Assembly: GCF_900115815.1 (NCBI RefSeq)
Contig: NZ_FOXV01000010.1
Coordinates: forward strand, 1 to 64,000
Reading direction: 5' to 3'
Length of the DNA stretch: 64,000 nucleotides
Source of the DNA: Roseivivax halotolerans
Lineage (GTDB): Bacteria > Pseudomonadota > Alphaproteobacteria > Rhodobacterales > Rhodobacteraceae
Below are positions 1 through 5,451 of this stretch, piece after piece. A model generated the notes under the pieces. That model did no database searches. It saw only the letters and a list, made by a program, of their open reading frames with translations, and was not told the DNA's origin. Position numbers and translations under genes: made by a program. How positions within the stretch are numbered: position 1 is the first letter of the stretch; each line of letters opens with the position of its first letter.

Positions 1-92
1 CCGCGCCTGCGCCCATTGCTCACGCCGCCGAATGATGGCACCCAAAAGGAGAACAGGCTCGACTTACGAGTGGCCCTGAAAAAAGGGGCAGG

Positions 93-947
93 TCAAATCA
101 GCTCTTCAATGTGCCGCCAGTCCATGAAGACCATCGCGACACCGCCGTCCACGAGGCGGGCACCCAAGCACTTGAGCGCGCCCTTCAAAAAGGCCCGGAA
201 CGCGCTGTCTGACATCTCTCCTGACGCCATGGCAAATTCGCGGTGTTTGCTGCCGTTCCCGCTGCGCACATGCCCGTTCACTGCGACGTTGTAGGGCGGA
301 TCCGTAATCACCATTCGGGCCTTGTGATCCGCGAGCAAAGTCTCGTAGCTCGTATCCTCAAGTGCGTTGCCGCAGAGGATCCGGTGGTGTCCCAGATTCC
401 AGAGGTCACCGATCCTTGTTACCGGGGACGCCTCAGGATCTGGATCGGCGATCGTTTCAACCTCGGAGGGCGGCTCATCTGCAGCGCCTTCGATGATCAG
501 GTCGATTTCTGGAGCCTCGAAACCGGTGATGGTTAGGTCGAAATCGATCACACCATCGAGGCGCAGTTCCCCCAGATCTGCGAACTCGATGGCGAGAGCG
601 TCCCGGTTCCAATCCGAAAGTTCGGATAGCCGGTTTTCGGCAATGCGGTAGGCCTTCACTTGCGCTGGCGTCAGGTGGTCAGCGCAAACGGTGGGGATCG
701 TTGCCAAACGCAGGCGCTTGGCGGCCTCAACACGGCCGTGGCCCGCAACCACATTCAATGCAGTGTCGACCACGACCGGGACCACGAACCCGAATTCCGA
801 GATGGCCTCGGCAAGTCGCGTGATGCTCTTATCCGAATGGGTTTTGACGTTGTTGGTATAAGGATTGAGATCTTCGACCGATGTCTGAGAAATTTGTGTA
901 GCTGTCCACACGGGCTGGTTCCGGCGATCGGTTAGCTTTTGGGGCAT
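93..947 (-). CDS. ParB-like / DNA adenine methylase fusion, C-terminally truncated
   Basis: The N-terminal ~110 residues form a ParB/sulfiredoxin-like domain (VVAGHGRVEAAKRL, then YRIAENRLSEL). The middle enters an N6-adenine methyltransferase with the DPPY catalytic motif (ITDPPYN). Family members usually run to about 430 residues and end with the SAM-binding motif (DPFxGSGTT). This protein stops at residue 284, just after MDWRHIEELI, so that motif is missing. The other two frames downstream to base 1 do not restore it, which argues for a recombination break rather than a frameshift. The ATG at 947 is preferred over the one at 959 because GGAGG lies 5 bases upstream of it. Probably inactive as a methylase. 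Confidence 0.75.
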   Translation of the reverse strand: MPQKLTDRRNQPVWTATQISQTSVEDLNPYTNNVKTHSDKSITRLAEAISEFGFVVPVVVDTALNVVAGHGRVEAAKRLRLATIPTVCADHLTPAQVKAYRIAENRLSELSDWNRDALAIEFADLGELRLDGVIDFDLTITGFEAPEIDLIIEGAADEPPSEVETIADPDPEASPVTRIGDLWNLGHHRILCGNALEDTSYETLLADHKARMVITDPPYNVAVNGHVRSGNGSKHREFAMASGEMSDSAFRAFLKGALKCLGARLVDGGVAMVFMDWRHIEELI

Positions 948-962
948 AGATGCCTCCATCCA

Positions 963-1333
963 AATGAGCGCCTAGGCGCAGTTGTTTGAATGGATCTTGT
1001 AAGGTCACTGGAGAGGGCACAGGAACACTCTCCGGACCCTAAGATCCGACTAAGTTGTCCCTATGCTTTCCGCTCGTTTAAACGCCCCACGAGCACGGGT
1101 CATAGAAAATGGCATTCCTAAAAAGACCCGATAAGAAACCATACCCCAGCAAGGAGTCCTTAGCAATATATCATTTACATCAGTAGCTTACCCCAGATTC
1201 TTCGTCACTGCTACAAGACCCTACTGGACTAGTGCGGCGAAGAGAGCGTCATTGGACCCACGCCCGGCAACCCCGGGCGCTCCTCGGTACCGGGTGCGGC
1301 ATGCCACCGACCCAATGAACGAGGAGAAGACAC
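963..1333. other. Non-coding spacer between methylase fragment and DUF3489 trio
   Basis: No convincing gene is visible. The segment holds the 5' region of the leftward methylase and the leader of the rightward DUF3489 operon. It includes a GC-rich stretch with repeated CCCGG/CCGGG words (about 1263-1298) and a good ribosome binding site, GAGGAG, at 1321-1326. No clear promoter was identified. Confidence 0.4.
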
Positions 1334-1567
1334 ATGGCGAAGTCCAGACAAACAAAGACCGACAAGGTGCGCGAGATGCTCTCGCGGCCCCAAGGCTCAA
1401 GCCTCGAGTCGATCTGCAAGGCCACAGGCTGGCAGTCCCATTCGGCCCGTGCTGTGTTAAGCGGGTTCCGGAAGGCTGGATACACGGTCGTGCGCAGCAC
1501 CGATGGCAAAAACAACAAGACCAGGTCGGTCTACCGGATCACCGCCTCGCCCGAGATGGCGACATGA
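1334..1567 (+). CDS. DUF3489 family small helix-turn-helix-like protein
   Basis: This 77-residue protein has the family pattern: basic N-terminus, then KVREMLSRPQGSSLESIC, TGWQSHSARAVLSGF and a C-terminal RSVYRI strand, consistent with a winged-helix fold. GAGGAG precedes the ATG. Its stop overlaps the next start (ATGA at 1564-1567), so it is coupled to the DUF2924 gene and through it to the serine recombinase. From memory this trio recurs in alphaproteobacterial accessory regions. A DNA-binding or directionality role for the recombinase is inference only. Confidence 0.75.
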   Translation: MAKSRQTKTDKVREMLSRPQGSSLESICKATGWQSHSARAVLSGFRKAGYTVVRSTDGKNNKTRSVYRITASPEMAT

Positions 1568-1971
1568 TCCGGATCGTCGATCTTGAGACCATGGACCGGG
1601 CCGCGCTTGTCGCGGCCTGGTTGGACACCTTCGGCAAACCTGCCCCCAAAAGCCTCAGTCAGGCATTTCTCCGCCGATTCATCGCGATCGAGATCCAGTC
1701 CCGCCGCAGGGGTGGCGTGACAAGAAAGACCCGCGCTGCGCTGACCAAAAGTACGGACCGCTCCGATCTATCGCGCGGCCCAATGCTGGAGTCAGGCGGA
1801 AGGCTGATCCGCGACTGGAACGGTGTGACCCATGTCGTGGAGGTGACCGAGAACGGCTATCGCTGGCGCGGAACGACTTGGCGCTCGCTCTCAGCTATCG
1901 CCCGCGAGATCACGGGCACCAACTGGTCGGGCCCTCGCTTCTTCGGGCTTAACCGCAAGTCCCGATCATGA
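1564..1971 (+). CDS. DUF2924 family protein
   Basis: The start is taken at the ATG inside the ATGA overlap with the upstream DUF3489 gene, giving 135 residues. Sequence features match DUF2924: LVAAWLDTFGKPAPKSLSQ near the N-terminus, a basic middle, and a C-terminal block GGRLIRDWNGVTHVVEV followed by YRWRGTTWRSLSAIAR and GPRFFGL. The stop overlaps the recombinase start (ATGA at 1968-1971). Function is unknown; the fixed position just upstream of a serine recombinase suggests it works with that enzyme (inference). Confidence 0.75.
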   Translation: MIRIVDLETMDRAALVAAWLDTFGKPAPKSLSQAFLRRFIAIEIQSRRRGGVTRKTRAALTKSTDRSDLSRGPMLESGGRLIRDWNGVTHVVEVTENGYRWRGTTWRSLSAIAREITGTNWSGPRFFGLNRKSRS

Positions 1972-3638
1972 CGATGCCTGCGATCCGATGCGCGATTTAT
2001 ACGCGTAAATCATCTGATGAGGGGCTCGACCAAAACTTCAACTCGTTGGATGCGCAGGCCGAGGCGTGCGCGGCCTACATCGCGAGCCAGCGCCATGAGG
2101 GGTGGAAACAACTACCAACCCGTTATGATGACGGCGGCCTATCGGGCGGTACGCTGGAGCGCCCGGCCTTGCAGCGTCTTTTGTCGGAGGTCGAGGCCGG
2201 CCGGGTCAATATGGTGGTGGTCTACAAGATCGACCGTCTCACACGTTCGCTGGCGGACTTCGCAAAGCTCGTCGATCAGTTCGACGCGGCGGATTGCAGC
2301 TTCGTCTCTGTCACCCAGGCCTTCAACACCTCGTCGTCGATGGGGCGACTAACACTGAATGTGCTTCTCTCCTTCGCGCAATTCGAGCGGGAAGTAACGG
2401 CCGAGCGGATCCGCGATAAGATCACCGCCTCGAAGAAGAAGGGGCTTTGGATGGGCGGTATTCCGCCCCTTGGCTATGATCCGCATCCGGACCCGACACG
2501 TCGGGAACTCGTTGTGAATAAACCGGAAGCCGCCACCGTCCGGCAACTCTTCGACCTTTACGTCGAGCATGGCTGTCTCAACGCCATCACCCGCGCGGCA
2601 GATCAAATGGGCCTCCGTTCGAAGCAGCATCTTTTTTCGACGGGTCGCAGCCAGGGCGGCAACCGGATGAGCCGTGGCCAAATACACAGGATACTGACCA
2701 ACCCCGTCTACCGCGGCCTGATCCGGCACAAGGAGAAGACCTACCCGGGCAGTCATTCCGCGATCATCGACAAGGATCTTTGGCTAGAGGTGCAGAAGCG
2801 CCTGCAAGCGGCCAGCGCGCGACGGCGTGGCGCGAAGCCCGGAACAGCGGTAGAGGAGGCCGCCCCCCTTAAAGGCAAGATGTTCGACGAGACCGGAGAT
2901 CACCTGACACCCACCCACACCAACTGCCGGGGCAAGCGGCTGCGATACTACGTTTCTAATCGGCTGATCTCCGGCGGGCCCGATCCGTCCGGCTGGCGGC
3001 TCCCGGCGCGCGACTTCGAGGCAGCCGTGACGGGGATAATCGCAACGCATCTTGCAGATCATGCGAAGCGGCATGCCGTTCTCGCTTCCGGCGACGCGAT
3101 CAACACTGCGACCGCTTCGGGCCAAGTCGCGGCGCTCGCCGAGCGGATTGAGAAGGATGGGATCCTCTCTGCGGCATCTTTGGTGCGCGAGTGCCGCATC
3201 GCCTCTGGAAAAATCCGCATTGATCTCGATGCTTGCGCCGTCAACGAAGCGGCAAAGACGCCGGGCGCAGATCTCGATCTGTCACTGCTCCAAATCGAAC
3301 GACCCCTTCATTGCCGGCGGCGCGGCGTCGAGATGAAAATTGTCGCTGGCCAGAGACGCCCTTCCCCAGATGCCACGCTGATCCGCGCGCTTCGGAACGC
3401 GCATCACTGGGCAGATCGTATCCGCACCGGCACATCGCTCAGCGTCCTCGCCCGAACCGAAAGCCTCTCCGAGCGCTACATAGCGCGCATCATCCATCTC
3501 GAGGGTCTGTCGCCGAAGATTCAAGATTCTATCGTTCGAGGCGGACAACCGGTCGACCTGACCCTGCAGACCCTCCTTCGTACAAGTCTCCCTCTCGACT
3601 GGGACACGCAGGAGCGGCAGTTTGGAATTCCCACCTAA
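1968..3638 (+). CDS. Large serine recombinase
   Basis: A 556-residue site-specific recombinase. An N-terminal resolvase domain (about 1-155) carries the catalytic serine in YTRKSSDEG (Ser15) and the conserved arginine region YKIDRLTRSL. A recombinase domain (about 175-280) and an internal region with a degenerate zinc-ribbon look (CRGKRLRYYVS) follow. The C-terminal ~90 residues are helical and less conserved. It is last in the DUF3489-DUF2924-recombinase operon and is translationally coupled to it. It lies outside the 19-bp att repeat of the neighbouring satellite, so it belongs to a different element. A cluster of TTCCCTGTTCA repeats begins 7 bases past its stop. Confidence 0.9.
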   Translation: MTMPAIRCAIYTRKSSDEGLDQNFNSLDAQAEACAAYIASQRHEGWKQLPTRYDDGGLSGGTLERPALQRLLSEVEAGRVNMVVVYKIDRLTRSLADFAKLVDQFDAADCSFVSVTQAFNTSSSMGRLTLNVLLSFAQFEREVTAERIRDKITASKKKGLWMGGIPPLGYDPHPDPTRRELVVNKPEAATVRQLFDLYVEHGCLNAITRAADQMGLRSKQHLFSTGRSQGGNRMSRGQIHRILTNPVYRGLIRHKEKTYPGSHSAIIDKDLWLEVQKRLQAASARRRGAKPGTAVEEAAPLKGKMFDETGDHLTPTHTNCRGKRLRYYVSNRLISGGPDPSGWRLPARDFEAAVTGIIATHLADHAKRHAVLASGDAINTATASGQVAALAERIEKDGILSAASLVRECRIASGKIRIDLDACAVNEAAKTPGADLDLSLLQIERPLHCRRRGVEMKIVAGQRRPSPDATLIRALRNAHHWADRIRTGTSLSVLARTESLSERYIARIIHLEGLSPKIQDSIVRGGQPVDLTLQTLLRTSLPLDWDTQERQFGIPT

Positions 3639-4001
3639 GATCACTTCCCTGCTCTAATTCGGGCTTCCCCTGATCAAGCCCTCGCCTTTCCCTGTTCACC
3701 AAAAAACATTCCCTGTTCATGCGCGTAGGGAAATCACCTGTAACCCTCTGCTTTTGCTATACGATTCCCAAAACTGGAGGGCGGTTTTGGCCTCAAATCG
3801 TTCGAATACCCTGTAAATCAGCTCAGAACAGGGAAAACGCGCAAAAGCGGACCCCACATTTTGGCGCTTTGAGATTAGGCCCAAACCGACACCGGTCCGG
3901 TGCATGCAGTCCGTCTCTTCAAAGAACCGGAACGCACAAGGAGCCGGAATTCCGAGGGAATTTCGCGGATTTCGGACATGGGAAAATCAGACAGGTGTCG
4001 G
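3639..4001. other. Non-coding region between serine recombinase and left att site
   Basis: No credible gene is present. The left half holds spaced TTCCCTGTTCA repeats and one inverted copy (AGAACAGGGAAAA at about 3825-3837). The right half ends with GGGAAAATC about 20 bases before the left att core, resembling the GGCGGAAAATC found just before the right att core. This could be an arm region left by another integrative element at the same tRNA. Confidence 0.4.
3645..3719. repeat. Four ~21-bp-spaced TTCCCTGTTCA-type direct repeats
   Basis: Copies begin at 3645 (TTCCCTGCTC), 3666 (TTCCCCTGATCA), 3688 (TTCCCTGTTCA) and 3709 (TTCCCTGTTCA). The last two are identical and the first two diverge. Steps of 21, 22 and 21 bases put the copies on the same DNA face. 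An inverted copy lies near 3826-3836. Position right after the recombinase suggests binding sites for it or its partners, or part of an att region (inference). Confidence 0.6.
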
Positions 4002-4020
4002 TGGCGGAGGAGGTGGGATT
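4002..4020. other. Left attachment core of the satellite
   Basis: TGGCGGAGGAGGTGGGATT matches exactly the 19 bases at 16273-16291, which are the CCA end, acceptor stem and part of the T-arm of tRNA-Ser. Flanking bases differ on both sides. This is the duplicated tRNA tail produced by integration. No other copy was noticed in the window. Confidence 0.85.
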
Positions 4021-4140
4021 TCTTCCACCCACCAACGCTCTGATATTGAATGCTTATTCGGACCGGGTAGAAATGACCCCACCGCCTACCCCACCTAGCC
4101 CGTGGGTTTGTCGGACGATTCCGCCCGCTAGGAGACTGAT

Positions 4141-4635
4141 TTGCCCGCATCTAACCGCGCCCAAAGTACGCCCGCAACATGGACACCGGAGCTTGTGGAG
4201 GGCCGATTGATCGAGGCGATCAGATGGCTGCACCTGACGCGCGGTTCAGGGGCCCCACAACGCTCGACAAGCAGCATCCCGACCATGGCGCTCGACATGG
4301 AGGAAAGGCTTGCCGAGGGGTGGGACGCTGTACCGCCCGAAGACGATGTCGAGCCGGATCCTCTTGCGGGTGTGACGGATCGCAAGCACATCGCCGACAT
4401 GGAATTGGCTCTGACGTGGGTTCCGGCGATCATCGCGCCACTCGACCCGACCGCCGCGCGCGTGTTGGGTCTCCATATCCAGGCAAAGGCGCGGCGCGTA
4501 TCATTTCGGCGTTTGCTCGAGGAGCGTGGCATTGCCCGCTCCTCGGCCTACCGCCTGAAAGACAGAGCGCTCGTGATGCTCTCTATCGTGCTGGACCGGC
4601 GCAAGATACCGGTCAGGCCGGCCGAACAGTTTTAG
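4141..4635 (+). CDS. DUF6362-like small phage protein (HTH near C-terminus)
   Basis: A 164-residue protein starting at TTG, supported by AGGAG 7 bases upstream and no better ATG. The N-terminus has WTPELVEGRLIEA, typical of DUF6362. The C-terminal third resembles a sigma-region-4/HTH (VSFRRLLEERGIARSSAYRL). It is the first gene inside the left att site and faces inward. DUF6362 genes occur in prophages near packaging genes as I recall, so a small-terminase-like or regulatory role is possible but unproven. Its 3' end overlaps the convergent S24-like gene by 23 bases. Confidence 0.6.
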   Translation: MPASNRAQSTPATWTPELVEGRLIEAIRWLHLTRGSGAPQRSTSSIPTMALDMEERLAEGWDAVPPEDDVEPDPLAGVTDRKHIADMELALTWVPAIIAPLDPTAARVLGLHIQAKARRVSFRRLLEERGIARSSAYRLKDRALVMLSIVLDRRKIPVRPAEQF

Positions 4636-4909
4636 TGACAAATCCGATCGCCGAAGCCTCGATTTCGGATCTCATCATGATCTCCTCGCCACCGTCGCCC
4701 CGAACAAGGCGAACCTCTCCTCGCGGCAATTGCTGTAGCCGTACGACCTCAGTAGAGCGGAGAACGTGCAATCCGTCGCCGCGAAAGCCGAGCTCGGAAC
4801 GCACGATGAGGATATCTCCCCTGGACAGGCGCAATGCATGACTGTCGTCGAGCACCTCGATCGCATGCCCTTTGTAGGTAGTGAAAACCTGTTCGATCTC
4901 TGCCAGCAT
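4613..4909 (-). CDS. Small S24/LexA C-terminal-like protein, no HTH
   Basis: This 98-residue protein resembles only the beta-rich C-terminal domain of S24 phage repressors: GDILIVRSELGF, GLHVLRSTEVVRLQQLP, then GEVRLVRGDGG. The N-terminal DNA-binding domain is absent, the Ser of the catalytic dyad is not visible and the usual Lys is replaced by Arg (VVRLQQ). It starts divergently from the XRE gene across a 25-bp operator-like palindrome. It could be a repressor fragment or an anti-repressor-type partner. Similarity is judged by eye. Confidence 0.5.
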   Translation of the reverse strand: MLAEIEQVFTTYKGHAIEVLDDSHALRLSRGDILIVRSELGFRGDGLHVLRSTEVVRLQQLPRGEVRLVRGDGGEEIMMRSEIEASAIGFVTKTVRPA

Positions 4910-4930
4910 TGCCTCGGCCTCCAGTTATGA

Positions 4931-4955
4931 GCTATCAACGTTTTCAGTTGATAGC
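4931..4955. promoter_or_regulatory. Operator-like palindrome between divergent regulators
   Basis: A perfect 9-bp inverted repeat, GCTATCAAC and GTTGATAGC, is separated by 7 bases (GTTTTCA). It lies between the starts of the leftward S24-like gene (4909) and the rightward XRE gene (4975), where an autoregulatory operator is expected. The likely binder is the XRE protein itself (inference). Confidence 0.65.
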
Positions 4956-4974
4956 GAACGGATACCGATCGTCA

Positions 4975-5223
4975 ATGAAAAACGGTGAAATCCTCCCGGC
5001 GCAGTGTCGTGCGGCTCGCGCCCTGATCTCGATGAGCCAGAAGGATCTAGCCGCGGCGGCCGGTCTCGGGCAGTCCACAGTGATCGACTTCGAGCGCGAG
5101 CGCAGACAGGTTTCAGCTGCCTCGATCAATGCCCTGCGCGCGACACTTGAAAAGCACGGGGTATCATTCATCGATGCGAAAGGCGGCGGCGTCGGCGTCT
5201 GTCTACGTGCCGATCGCCGCTAG
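4975..5223 (+). CDS. XRE-family HTH transcriptional regulator of the satellite
   Basis: An 82-residue protein that is essentially one HTH domain: LPAQCRAARALISMSQKDLA, AGLGQSTVIDFERERRQVS, then ALRATLEKHGVSFI. This is the classic XRE arrangement in small phage and island regulators. The ATG at 4975 is preferred over upstream TTG (4909) or ATG (4927) because those would place the palindromic operator inside the gene; its ribosome site is weak. It is convergent with and slightly overlaps the 82-aa gene downstream. It probably controls lysogeny-like maintenance of the element. Confidence 0.75.
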   Translation: MKNGEILPAQCRAARALISMSQKDLAAAAGLGQSTVIDFERERRQVSAASINALRATLEKHGVSFIDAKGGGVGVCLRADRR

Positions 5224-5451
5224 ATACAGAGCGCACATCACCCTCTTGATTTCAGACTGCATCTTCGGATCGACTTTTACCTGCCGGTTCGGCCAGGCCA
5301 CGCGCCGTCCGCTACCCGGACGCATTTCCAGCCTGCAGCTATGCAGCTCGACCGCGCCAATTCGAACCGCGAAGTGCATTTGCACCTCCGTTCCCCCAAC
5401 CTGGATCGGTTCGTCGGGCAAGGATACCTTGAGGATTTCGAAGTTCATCAT
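5203..5451 (-). CDS. Hypothetical protein at the end of the tail operon
   Basis: An 82-residue protein of unknown function, last gene of the leftward tail block; its start abuts the tape-measure stop. The middle (AVELHSCRLEMRPGSGRRVAWP) has the look of small SpoVG-like proteins that carry a short beta sheet, but I cannot assign a family with confidence. Coupling to the tape-measure gene makes it a real gene candidate. Confidence 0.55.
   Translation of the reverse strand: MMNFEILKVSLPDEPIQVGGTEVQMHFAVRIGAVELHSCRLEMRPGSGRRVAWPNRQVKVDPKMQSEIKRVMCALYLAAIGT

Noticed and set aside
1249-1518. 89-aa frame antisense to the DUF3489 gene
   Set aside because: Shadow of a supported gene with ribosome site and family match.
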